Shown piece after piece: positions 6,079 to 13,888 of a stretch of 25,157 nt of DNA. The position numbers and the translations under genes were made by a program. How positions within the stretch are numbered: the first letter of the stretch is position 1; the number at the start of each line of letters is the position of its first letter. This DNA comes from a bacterium (GTDB taxonomy: Bacteria; B130-G9). The stretch covers positions 1 through 25,157 of the forward strand of contig JAGHCW010000145.1 in the NCBI GenBank assembly GCA_021160245.1, written 5' to 3'. Below the pieces are notes generated by a model that was not told the DNA's origin, made no database searches, and worked only from the letters and a program-made list of their open reading frames with translations.

Positions 6079-7473
6079 ATGGAAGAGACTTATATGATCG
6101 ACGAGAGGCGGATTCACAACACCTTGGTAGCTGCTACCACAAACAGCTCCGACGCCGTCGTCAACGACGTCTTGGCAAAATCGCGTCATTTGAGGGGATT
6201 GGATGAATCTGAGGTCGCGATTCTGATGCAGGTGCGGGCCCCGCACCTGCTCGCCAATCTCTTCGAGACGGCCAGGTGGGTAAAAGACCGCATATACGGT
6301 CGCCGTCTGGTACTCTTCGCGCCGCTCTATATCTCCAATCTTTGCAGGAACGAATGCCTGTATTGTGCCTTTCGGGCAAAGAATAAGGAGGTAAAGCGGC
6401 GTGCGCTAACGCAGCCTGAGATAGCGAGGGAAGTTAAGGTTCTTGTCGAACAAGGGCACAAGCGAGTGCTTCTTGTCGCCGGTGAATCCTATCCCAAGGA
6501 GGGGCTCCAGTATGTTCTCGACGCAGTGAAGACCGTCTATTCTGTAAAAAGCGGCAAGGGCGAGATACGTCGAGTGAACGTCAACATCGCGCCGCTCACT
6601 GTGGAAGAATTCCGCCGCCTCAAAGATGTGGAAATCGGCACGTATCAGCTCTTTCAGGAGACTTACGACCGCTCCGTATATCAGAGAGTTCATCTTGGCG
6701 GCGTCAAGGCGGACTACGACTGGCGCATAACCGCCATGAACCGCGCCATGGAGGCCGGAATCGACGATGTCGGCATTGGTGTGCTATTCGGACTTGCGGA
6801 TTGGAGGTTCGAGATACTGGCTATTCTTCAGCACGCTTCGTATCTTGATGAGCATTTTGGCGTCGGGCCACACACCATCAGCGTGCCTCGTCTGGAGCCA
6901 GCAACCTGCTCCGATATGGCAAGCCATCCGCCACATCCCGTCAGTGACGAGGATTTTCGCAAGATAGTGGCCATTCTGCGATTGGCAGTGCCCTACACTG
7001 GGATCATCATGTCAACACGAGAGACGGCTAGGCTGCGACGTGAGACCTTCGCGCTGGGCGTTTCCCAGATATCCGCCGGCAGCCGAACGAATCCCGGCGG
7101 ATACTCGACGGACAGCCGGGCCGATGACGAGAGCCAGTTCTCATTGGGAGATCATCGCCCGCTCGACGAGGTCATTCGCGACATCTCAGAGATGGGCTAT
7201 ATCCCCAGCTTCTGCACGGGCTGTTATCGGCTCGGTCGCACAGGTCAAGATTTCCTTGACCTTGCCAAGCCCGGAGAGATCAGGAAACACTGCGACCCGA
7301 ATGCTATCTCGACATTCGCGGAATATCTTGAAGATTACGCCTCCGATGAAACTCGCCGTGTTGGCGAAAAGGCAATCGGGGAGTTTCTATCTACAATGGA
7401 CGCCGCGCCTCGAAAGCGAGCAGAGGCCATGCTTCGAGAGATCAGGGAAGGTCAACGGGATGTCTTCTGCTAA
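6079..7473 (+). CDS. hydG: [FeFe] hydrogenase maturase HydG (radical SAM tyrosine lyase)
   Basis: A 464-residue radical SAM enzyme that cleaves tyrosine to p-cresol and dehydroglycine, making the CO and cyanide ligands and an Fe(CO)2(CN)-cysteine synthon for the H-cluster. The SAM-binding [4Fe-4S] motif is C-x3-C-x2-C at Cys89, Cys93 and Cys96 (NLCRNECLYC). The auxiliary cluster site near the C-terminus is Cys379, Cys382 and Cys405, exactly C-x2-C-x22-C, which carries the dangler iron. The expected SAGSRTNPGGY stretch is present (332-342). The frame stays open upstream to 5989 inside hydA, but family alignment and the gene junction favour 6079; an ATG at 6094 after GGAAGAG is an alternative. 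The hydA stop is 25 bases upstream, and the aspartase start overlaps its end by 14 bases. Confidence 0.95.
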   Translation: MEETYMIDERRIHNTLVAATTNSSDAVVNDVLAKSRHLRGLDESEVAILMQVRAPHLLANLFETARWVKDRIYGRRLVLFAPLYISNLCRNECLYCAFRAKNKEVKRRALTQPEIAREVKVLVEQGHKRVLLVAGESYPKEGLQYVLDAVKTVYSVKSGKGEIRRVNVNIAPLTVEEFRRLKDVEIGTYQLFQETYDRSVYQRVHLGGVKADYDWRITAMNRAMEAGIDDVGIGVLFGLADWRFEILAILQHASYLDEHFGVGPHTISVPRLEPATCSDMASHPPHPVSDEDFRKIVAILRLAVPYTGIIMSTRETARLRRETFALGVSQISAGSRTNPGGYSTDSRADDESQFSLGDHRPLDEVIRDISEMGYIPSFCTGCYRLGRTGQDFLDLAKPGEIRKHCDPNAISTFAEYLEDYASDETRRVGEKAIGEFLSTMDAAPRKRAEAMLREIREGQRDVFC

Positions 7474-8914
7474 CGACAGGCCAAACACGACACCGAAGGC
7501 CGAGGGGCATCGAGTCGAGGCGGATTGTATTGGAGAGAGGGAGATCCCGGCAGATATACTGCACGGCATTTACACGGTAAGGGCATTGGATAACTTCCCT
7601 CTCTCGGGCCGTCGGGTTCACTCCGCGCTCATTCACGCCTTTGGACAGGTAAAACTCGCCTGCGCAAGGACCAATCGCGCGCTTGGCGCCTGGTCCGATG
7701 ATCCCCTCAAAGGGGACGCAATTGAGCAGGCGTGCAATGAGATGGCAGGCGCTTCACTCGACGATCTGGTGGTTGTTGACGCCCTGCAAGGAGGCGCCGG
7801 CGCCAGCACGAACATGAATGTGAACGAGGCGCTTGCGAATCGAGCGCTTGTTATCCTCGGAGAGAAGCCGGGGAGTTACGACCGGATATCGCCGCTTAAC
7901 GACATTAACCTCCATCAATCGACAAATGACACCTATCCGACGGCGCTTAAGCTCGCGGCAATCGGCCTTTTGCATGATTTGGATAAGAGTTTGGTCGCGT
8001 TGCAGGAGGCCTTTCAGGAGAAAGAGAAGGAGTTTGCAGGCGTTGTGAAGTTAGGCCGCACAGAGCTTCAGGATGCGGTCTTAACGACTTTGGGAAGAGC
8101 CATGAGCGCATACGCCGAACCGATTGGACGGGACCGCTGGCGGGCATATAAATGTGAGGAGCGACTTCGAGTTGTCAACCTCGGCGGTACTGCCATCGGC
8201 ACCGGGCTATCCGCGCCTCGTGAATACATCTTCCGCGTCGTGGATTTCCTCCGCGAGCAGACGGGCATCGGCTTTGCCAGGGCGGAGAATCTCATCGACA
8301 ACACCCAGAATGCCGACAATTTCGTCGAGGTCTCGGGGATTCTGAAGGCCTGTGCCGCAACGCTTATCAAGATTTCCACAGACCTGCGCCTTCTGTCCTC
8401 TGGCCCTGATGGGGGATTGAGCGAGATTCTGTTGCCGTCTGTCCAGGCCGGGTCATCGGCCATGCCGGATAAGGTCAATCCAGTGATCCCCGAGGCGGTT
8501 ACCCAAGCCGCAATTCGAGTCATGGGATATGACCTCTCAATCACAATGGCGGCTGCCGCTGGCAACCTGGAGCTAAACGCGTTCCTTCCGTTGATCGCCG
8601 ATTCTCTTTTGCACAGCATCGAGCTTCTGACCAACGCCTGCAAAATACTGCGACTCAATTGCGTGCAGGGCATCAAGGCCAATGAGTCGCGATGCCAGTC
8701 GAACGTCGAGAGCTCCACCGCGACTGCAACTGCGCTTATGACGGTCATTGGCTACGATAAGGCGGCAGAGATCGCGAAGCTCTCGAGAGAGCAGGGCTGC
8801 TCCATCAGGCAAATCGTGCTCAGCATGGGACTGCTCAGCGAAGAGGATTTTGACGAGCTGATTTCACCCGAAACCGTTATGCGCCTGGGCGCAAATTCGC
8901 ACAAGGAGAGATGA
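7460..8914 (+). CDS. aspA: Aspartase/fumarase-family lyase, probable aspartate ammonia-lyase, in the maturase cluster
   Basis: A 484-residue member of the fumarase/aspartase superfamily, close in length to known aspartases. The active-site signature GSSAMPDKVNP (331-341) contains the catalytic SS-loop serine. STNDTYPTA (154-162) and GRTELQDAV (199-207) are the other substrate-binding blocks. The segment NPVIPEAVTQ and the following MAAAAGNLELN are aspartase-like rather than fumarase-like. Glu202 stands where aspartases usually have Gln or His. If it is an aspartase it converts L-aspartate to fumarate and ammonium. The start at 7460 follows AGGGAAGG by 8 bases and lies inside the end of hydG; the end overlaps hydF by 4 bases. 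I recall aspartase genes beside hydrogenase maturases in other anaerobes. A role in supplying ammonium for the H-cluster bridge is inference. Confidence 0.85.
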   Translation: MSSANDRPNTTPKAEGHRVEADCIGEREIPADILHGIYTVRALDNFPLSGRRVHSALIHAFGQVKLACARTNRALGAWSDDPLKGDAIEQACNEMAGASLDDLVVVDALQGGAGASTNMNVNEALANRALVILGEKPGSYDRISPLNDINLHQSTNDTYPTALKLAAIGLLHDLDKSLVALQEAFQEKEKEFAGVVKLGRTELQDAVLTTLGRAMSAYAEPIGRDRWRAYKCEERLRVVNLGGTAIGTGLSAPREYIFRVVDFLREQTGIGFARAENLIDNTQNADNFVEVSGILKACAATLIKISTDLRLLSSGPDGGLSEILLPSVQAGSSAMPDKVNPVIPEAVTQAAIRVMGYDLSITMAAAAGNLELNAFLPLIADSLLHSIELLTNACKILRLNCVQGIKANESRCQSNVESSTATATALMTVIGYDKAAEIAKLSREQGCSIRQIVLSMGLLSEEDFDELISPETVMRLGANSHKER

Positions 8915-10146
8915 TGTCGCGATCGGCCCCGAAGGGATTTCGCCTGCATATCGGGCTTTTTGGCCGTCGCAACGTCGGCAAATCGAGTCTCCTCAACGCC
9001 ATCACACGCCAAACGGTCTCCATCGTCTCGGAATTTGCTGGAACGACGACGGACCCCGTGGAAAAACCGATGGAGCTCTTGCCGCTTGGGCCGGTTCTTT
9101 TTATCGATACTGCCGGCATCGACGATGCTGGAGCGCTCGGAGAATTGCGGATTGCGAGAACGCGTCGCGTCTTTGACCGCACAGACCTGGGCGTCATAGT
9201 AACCGACGGCCTTTGGGGAGAGTTCGAGGAGTCGATATCTTCGACTCTGACCGAGATGGGAACGCCTGTGATTGCGGTATTCAATAAGACCGACATCAAG
9301 GACTCGACAGCCGGTATTGCCGCCATGCTGGCCAAGCGAAGTATCCCTTTGGTCAAAACCGCAGCAATTAAGGGCGAGGGAATACTCGATTTCCGTCAGG
9401 CGCTGCTCGATAACGCGCCGGCAGACTTCATCAATACGCCGACCATTCTGGGCGATCTAGTGGGACCAAATGAAGTTGCCGTCTTGGTCGTCCCAATCGA
9501 CAAAGAGGCGCCCAAAGGGCGTTTGATTCTGCCGCAGGTTCAGGTCATCCGCGATCTGCTGGACTTAGATAGCCTCGCGCTTGTGGTCAAGGAACGAGAA
9601 CTGCGATCGGCGCTCGGTCGCCTGAACGGCCAGCCGAAACTCGTTGTCACCGATTCTCAGGCATTTCTGAAGGTCGCCGCCGATACGCCCCTGGACGTTC
9701 CAATGACTAGTTTCTCCATTCTCTTTGCTCGCTTTAAGGGCGATCTGATGACTCAGACAGAGGGCGCGATTGCGATTGACGGTCTTCGGCGCGGTGATCG
9801 CGTGCTGATTGCTGAGGCCTGCTCACATCACCCGATTGCGGATGACATAGGACGAGTAAAGATACCCCGCTGGATTACTCAGTACGTCGGCAGCAAGATA
9901 GAATTTGACGTGGTTGCTGGGCATGATTTCCCAGATGATCTCTCGCAATATGAGCTCGTTATCCATTGCGGCGCGTGCATGTGGAACCGCCGGGAGATGC
10001 TCTCACGGCTGCTCTTATGCAAGCGTGCGGGTATTCCAATTACAAATTATGGCCTTATCATAGCCTACAGTCTCGGCATTCTGGAGCGAGCGCTTGCGCC
10101 ATTCCCCGCAGCGCTCGAGGCTTACTTGAAAGGCAAACAAGGATGA
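8911..10146 (+). CDS. hydF: [FeFe] hydrogenase maturase HydF (GTPase scaffold)
   Basis: A 411-residue GTPase and scaffold that carries the 2Fe precursor and delivers it to apo-HydA. The GTPase domain shows P-loop GRRNVGKSS (18-26), a TTTDP switch (45-49), DTAGI (66-70) and NKTD (125-128). The C-terminal cluster-binding domain has CSH (Cys304, His306) and HCGAC (His352, Cys353, Cys356), matching the family pattern C-x-H followed by HC-x2-C. A dimerisation domain lies between. The start at 8911 overlaps the aspartase stop in an ATGA; a second ATG at 8914 is better spaced from AAGGAGAG and may be used. The end overlaps hydE by another ATGA, so the three genes are tightly coupled. Confidence 0.95.
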   Translation: MMSRSAPKGFRLHIGLFGRRNVGKSSLLNAITRQTVSIVSEFAGTTTDPVEKPMELLPLGPVLFIDTAGIDDAGALGELRIARTRRVFDRTDLGVIVTDGLWGEFEESISSTLTEMGTPVIAVFNKTDIKDSTAGIAAMLAKRSIPLVKTAAIKGEGILDFRQALLDNAPADFINTPTILGDLVGPNEVAVLVVPIDKEAPKGRLILPQVQVIRDLLDLDSLALVVKERELRSALGRLNGQPKLVVTDSQAFLKVAADTPLDVPMTSFSILFARFKGDLMTQTEGAIAIDGLRRGDRVLIAEACSHHPIADDIGRVKIPRWITQYVGSKIEFDVVAGHDFPDDLSQYELVIHCGACMWNRREMLSRLLLCKRAGIPITNYGLIIAYSLGILERALAPFPAALEAYLKGKQG

Positions 10147-11252
10147 TCGATTCTGCAACCCTAGCAGACCGACAGAGCTTCAGCATTGACGAGATGGCCG
10201 CAATCCTAAGCGCCTCGGATGCAGATGATATCGAGGCGATACGAGACGCTGCGGGGAAAACGCTTCTCTCAAACTGCGGCCCCAACGTCTATTATCGCGG
10301 CCTGATTGAATACTCCAATATCTGCAACAGCGATTGCAGATACTGTGGGATCAGGCGCTCAAACAAGGGCGTCAACCGTTACCAGCTCAGTCTAGATCGC
10401 CTTCTTGAAGCTGCCCGATGGTGCGCAGAACAGCGGTTTGGCTCAGTGGTTATCCAATCGGGTGAGCGGCAAGATGAGGCGTTTATTGAGACGATCGTCA
10501 AGGCCCTTCAGCTCATAAAGAGGGAGACCAGGAGCGATGTGCTTCCCCATGGCCTCGGCATAACGCTATCTATTGGGGAGCAGACGAAGGAGACATACAG
10601 ACGGTTCTTTGAGGCGGGCGCCCACCGCTATCTCCTTCGCATTGAGACGAGTGATCCCGCTCTATTCTCGCGCATACATCCTGATGAACAATCGCTCGAG
10701 TCGAGAGTCGCCGCTTTGCGTGCGCTTTCCGAGACGGGATTTCAGGTCGGAACGGGCGTCATGATCGGCCTGCCAGGGCAAACGTCCGAGCATCTCGCAA
10801 ACGACATTGCCTTCTTTAAGAAGATCAACATCGACATGATCGGGATGGGGCCGTTCATACCACACGAGGCCACGCCTCTTGGGAACGAAAGCCTAAACGA
10901 TGAACTGCAAATGCGCCGCAGCCTATTGATGATCGCCATGACGCGCCTCGCGATGCCGGATATAAACATCGCCTCAGCAACTGCCCTTCAGGCGCTTGAT
11001 CCAACGGGAAGAGAGAAGGGGCTTCGCTTTGGGGCAAACGTGATTATGCCACTTCTTACTCCAAGTGACGTTCGGTCGGATTATCTTCTCTATCCTGGAA
11101 AGCCGTGTCTCAACGAATCGGCAATCCAGTGTCGCGACTGCCTCGAGGCGCGTATCAAGGGCATAGGCCGGCAGATTGGCTACGATCAATGGGGAGACTC
11201 AAAGCACGCCTTGAAACGGCACAACAAAGGCCAGAAACCTGTGTCACCATAG
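10143..11252 (+). CDS. hydE: [FeFe] hydrogenase maturase HydE (radical SAM)
   Basis: A 369-residue radical SAM enzyme that processes the HydG-made iron-cysteine synthon on the way to the diiron precursor. The SAM cluster motif is Cys61, Cys65 and Cys68 (NICNSDCRYCGIRR). The C-terminal trio Cys322, Cys330 and Cys333 has spacing C-x7-C-x2-C, as in the accessory cluster of Thermotoga maritima HydE, which is not essential there and is missing in many homologues. The start at 10143 is chosen from the ATGA overlap with hydF and the family N-terminus; the frame is open further upstream only inside hydF. It is the last gene of the operon and ends 6 bases from the stop of the convergent dprA. Confidence 0.95.
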   Translation: MIDSATLADRQSFSIDEMAAILSASDADDIEAIRDAAGKTLLSNCGPNVYYRGLIEYSNICNSDCRYCGIRRSNKGVNRYQLSLDRLLEAARWCAEQRFGSVVIQSGERQDEAFIETIVKALQLIKRETRSDVLPHGLGITLSIGEQTKETYRRFFEAGAHRYLLRIETSDPALFSRIHPDEQSLESRVAALRALSETGFQVGTGVMIGLPGQTSEHLANDIAFFKKINIDMIGMGPFIPHEATPLGNESLNDELQMRRSLLMIAMTRLAMPDINIASATALQALDPTGREKGLRFGANVIMPLLTPSDVRSDYLLYPGKPCLNESAIQCRDCLEARIKGIGRQIGYDQWGDSKHALKRHNKGQKPVSP

Positions 11253-11258
11253 GGCCTT

Positions 11259-12362
11259 CTATAACGTCCTGACGAAGAGCTTGCCCGGCATCTCCTTCGC
11301 CAGGCCCTTTATCTCAAGGTTGAAGAGTGTTGTGCTGACTGTCGGTGTTGGCAGGGCGGTTGACAAAATTATCTCGTCAATGTGCTGCGGCTCTTGTGTC
11401 AGCATTTCGTAAACCTTCCGCTCTTCGGATGTGAGCTTTAGCTTCGCCTCGGCCGCTTGTTTGACTGTTCCCTCTTTCATCATGCCCTTAAGCTCTGGGG
11501 CGATCTCCGCTATAATGTCCGAGGCGCTAAGGACGGGCTTTGCGCCTTGCTGAATCAACTGATTTGGTCCACTGCTCATTTCGGCGTTTATGTTCCCCGG
11601 GACGGCGAAGACCTCCCGTCCATGCTCAAGCGCGAGTCTGGCGGTGATCAACGCTCCGCTTCTCTTTCCCGCTTCAACCACGACGGTTCCCAGCGATAGG
11701 CCGCTGATTATCCTGTTACGGACGGGGAAGTTCCTGGGCACAGGTTCCGCGTCAGTCCTCAGTTCGCTTATGACCGCGCCCGCTCTCGCTATCTCCTCAG
11801 CTAACGAGGCGTGCTCCGCCGGATACAACTTCGCATGGCCGCTCCCCAGCACCGCAATCGTCCTGCCCTTTCCAGTAAGAGCTCCCATGTGCGCTGAGGC
11901 GTCAACACCTCTTGCAAGTCCGCTAACTACGGTTATCCCCATCGAGGCCAGATCGGCGCCAAGTGTCTTGGCCGTCTGCCTCCCGTAATGTGTAACGGTG
12001 CGGGTCCCCACGATTGCGATGGCGAAGCTGTCTTGAGGCTCCAGCCGCCCTTTCACATAAAGCAGTTGCGGCGGGTCGGCGATATGTCTTAGATTCTCCG
12101 GGTAATCGGGGCTACGGATGGTTACTATCTTAAGCCCCAGTCGCTGGACGGCGTCAAGTTCCGTCTTGAACTCATCGCTTTCTGGAGCTCTTTTTATCGC
12201 GCCCGCAAGCTCCATCGAAACGCCCTTTACGCAGCAGAGCTGACGGGCCGAGGCGTCGAATACCCTCTCAATGGTCTCAAAGTTGTTGATCAGGTTTGTA
12301 AACGTAACTCGCTTGGTGCGCAATGTGACGCCGAGAGCAAGCCAGAGAAGTTCTTCGGTCAT
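11259..12362 (-). CDS. dprA: DNA-processing protein DprA (Smf)
   Basis: A 367-residue DprA, the protein that binds incoming single-stranded DNA and loads RecA during natural transformation. It is also kept widely in bacteria not known to be competent. Residues 1-80 include an N-terminal helix-hairpin-helix-like region. The Rossmann-like core shows IVGTRTVTHYGR, VVSGLARGVDASAH, VLGSGHAKLYP, FPVRNRIISGLS and GALITARLA, all diagnostic. The last about 60 residues form the DprA winged-helix domain. The gene begins directly after the stop of the upstream gene with no spacer and no clear ribosome binding site, so translation probably depends on coupling. It converges on hydE with no visible terminator between them. 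Confidence 0.95.
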   Translation of the reverse strand: MTEELLWLALGVTLRTKRVTFTNLINNFETIERVFDASARQLCCVKGVSMELAGAIKRAPESDEFKTELDAVQRLGLKIVTIRSPDYPENLRHIADPPQLLYVKGRLEPQDSFAIAIVGTRTVTHYGRQTAKTLGADLASMGITVVSGLARGVDASAHMGALTGKGRTIAVLGSGHAKLYPAEHASLAEEIARAGAVISELRTDAEPVPRNFPVRNRIISGLSLGTVVVEAGKRSGALITARLALEHGREVFAVPGNINAEMSSGPNQLIQQGAKPVLSASDIIAEIAPELKGMMKEGTVKQAAEAKLKLTSEERKVYEMLTQEPQHIDEIILSTALPTPTVSTTLFNLEIKGLAKEMPGKLFVRTL

Positions 12363-13787
12363 CTAGGGCCAGGCAACGAGTATTCTGTCGTCCGGGTCAG
12401 TCCCGGACACCCAGGCAACCGGACGCTTTTTCTCCCTAGCTCTCTTTGTAAGCCAGGCCTTAATCTCCGAATCGCTTGAGCCACACTCCCTCGGGCCAAA
12501 AACCTGGGCAAAACTCGCGGCCGGGCCGAACATCTCCAGGGCAGTCCCGGGATTTGCGCCCTTGACGCCTATTACACAGTGCGACCAATCAGCTCGGTCC
12601 GGCTCGGTCATCGCGAATGTTGCTCCGATGCTCTGAAGCGCCTGGAGTGTGTCCTTCGTCGCGTTGTTCTTCTCCTTTGCGGTAAGGACGACAATTGCGC
12701 CCTCAGGTGTGCCGGCAATTTGCCTCTGCAGCCATATACTGTTGCCTCTTGCGCGAGCTGTATCAAAGCTGCGAGACGAGATGAGCTTGCCTGACGATTG
12801 GTCTATCGCCGCGATGTTGTAGCCCTTCTCGTTCATTGAGACATCTCTGCCATCGACCAGGATATTGCCAAAATCGCCCCTTCCTTCGCCTGCGCTGCGT
12901 GCGAATATATCGCAAGGGGCGGAGATGCCGGTTGAGCCAATCTCGCAAGGTTCAGCGAAAACCAGCTCGATCCCATTCAAAGCGGCGACGCGTGCTATCT
13001 CATAGCGTCCGACACTATCAAAAGCCTCGAACAGTGAGTGCATTGATTGGGGAATCACATCCCCGACTGTGGACTCCGAAACGCTTCCACCCTTAGAGCT
13101 CGCCTTCAAGTTGCCCAGCAACTTGTCCATGCCGGATAAGGTCTGGAACTCACTGAACGACTTTGAGGCGCCAGCAAAATCCCACGTTCTGCAAAATGTT
13201 GCGAATTGGTAGAAGGCCGCGGCCGGGTTGGGAGAGCTCTGCGCTTGGCAATCCCGAAGCAGGTCCAGTGCCCGAGCCCAATGAGACTGCAGGAATTCGA
13301 TCTTGCCCATGAAACAAGAATCATTCGCAATTTGGGAAAGCCGCGCAAGCAACTTGTTATCCTTTGGCGCAAGGAACTGCTGAGAGGGGAAAACGAAGAA
13401 AAACTGATCGGCAATCGCCATCGCCGCCTCGTATTTCTCTAGTGCCTCATGGACTTTCCCAGCGTCAAAACAAGCCTTGGATTCATCGTAGTACTGCGAG
13501 ATACCAGCCATTGCGATCTCTCGCATCTTGGGCTCTACATCTCGACTCTCCCCCTGAATGCGCCTGATCTTGATGCAAAGCGCCATGGCATACTCGAAAT
13601 CGCCGCTCTCAAAGGCGCTCTGAACGCGATAATGAAGAATGGGAACGAGGGTGTATATCTGAATGCCGACTGCGAAAAGGGCTGTTAAAACCAAAAGCGC
13701 AAGAACGAACTTCGAGAATAAGTTACATCTCGGTCTTTTGCTCTCCGCGACCTGTTCTATCGCGCCAATTTCTGCTAGTTCAGCCAT
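12363..13787 (-). CDS. Membrane-anchored protein with TPR-like region and C-terminal ILEI/PANDER-like domain
   Basis: A 474-residue protein of unknown role. Residues 27-50 form one membrane anchor after a short charged, probably cytoplasmic, tail. Residues about 55-215 are helical with TPR-like features (repeated A-L-E-K-Y and F-E-S-G-D motifs) and several cysteines. Residues about 290-412 resemble the ILEI/PANDER domain of FAM3 cytokines and POMGNT1. Supporting motifs are SAGEGRGDFGNILVDGRDVS, GYNIAAIDQSSGKLI, SFDT, PEGAIVVLTA, LQALQSIGA and HCVIGVKG. In eukaryotes this fold binds ligands including carbohydrates; the bacterial versions are barely studied. The start at 13787 has GGAG immediately upstream, but no other start precedes the anchor. 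A good promoter (13833-13861) lies just ahead. dprA follows without a gap. Confidence 0.7.
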   Translation of the reverse strand: MAELAEIGAIEQVAESKRPRCNLFSKFVLALLVLTALFAVGIQIYTLVPILHYRVQSAFESGDFEYAMALCIKIRRIQGESRDVEPKMREIAMAGISQYYDESKACFDAGKVHEALEKYEAAMAIADQFFFVFPSQQFLAPKDNKLLARLSQIANDSCFMGKIEFLQSHWARALDLLRDCQAQSSPNPAAAFYQFATFCRTWDFAGASKSFSEFQTLSGMDKLLGNLKASSKGGSVSESTVGDVIPQSMHSLFEAFDSVGRYEIARVAALNGIELVFAEPCEIGSTGISAPCDIFARSAGEGRGDFGNILVDGRDVSMNEKGYNIAAIDQSSGKLISSRSFDTARARGNSIWLQRQIAGTPEGAIVVLTAKEKNNATKDTLQALQSIGATFAMTEPDRADWSHCVIGVKGANPGTALEMFGPAASFAQVFGPRECGSSDSEIKAWLTKRAREKKRPVAWVSGTDPDDRILVAWP

Positions 13788-13832
13788 CTCCGCCCAATCA
13801 TATCCAAAATTGCATGCCCACTATGGGCAGCA

Positions 13833-13861
13833 ATCGTATTGCCTCAACGCCGTGCTGTCAA
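13833..13861 (-). promoter_or_regulatory. Candidate sigma70-type promoter for the ILEI-domain gene and dprA
   Basis: On the minus strand TTGACA (13861-13856) is followed after 17 bases by TACGAT (13838-13833). It lies in the 101-base gap after the carB stop and would start transcription about 40 bases before the ATG at 13787. It suggests the gene pair can be read independently of carAB. Confidence 0.5.
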
Positions 13862-13888
13862 TCGACTAGATGGCCGAGCAATTGGCGC

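Noticed and set aside
7040-7459. An in-frame N-terminal extension of the aspartase-like gene.
   Set aside because: It is the shifted frame of hydG and has no family similarity; the ATG at 7460 has a ribosome binding site.
8068-8748. A 226-codon minus-strand frame opposite the aspartase-like gene.
   Set aside because: The plus strand encodes a clear lyase here; the antisense translation has no recognisable domain.
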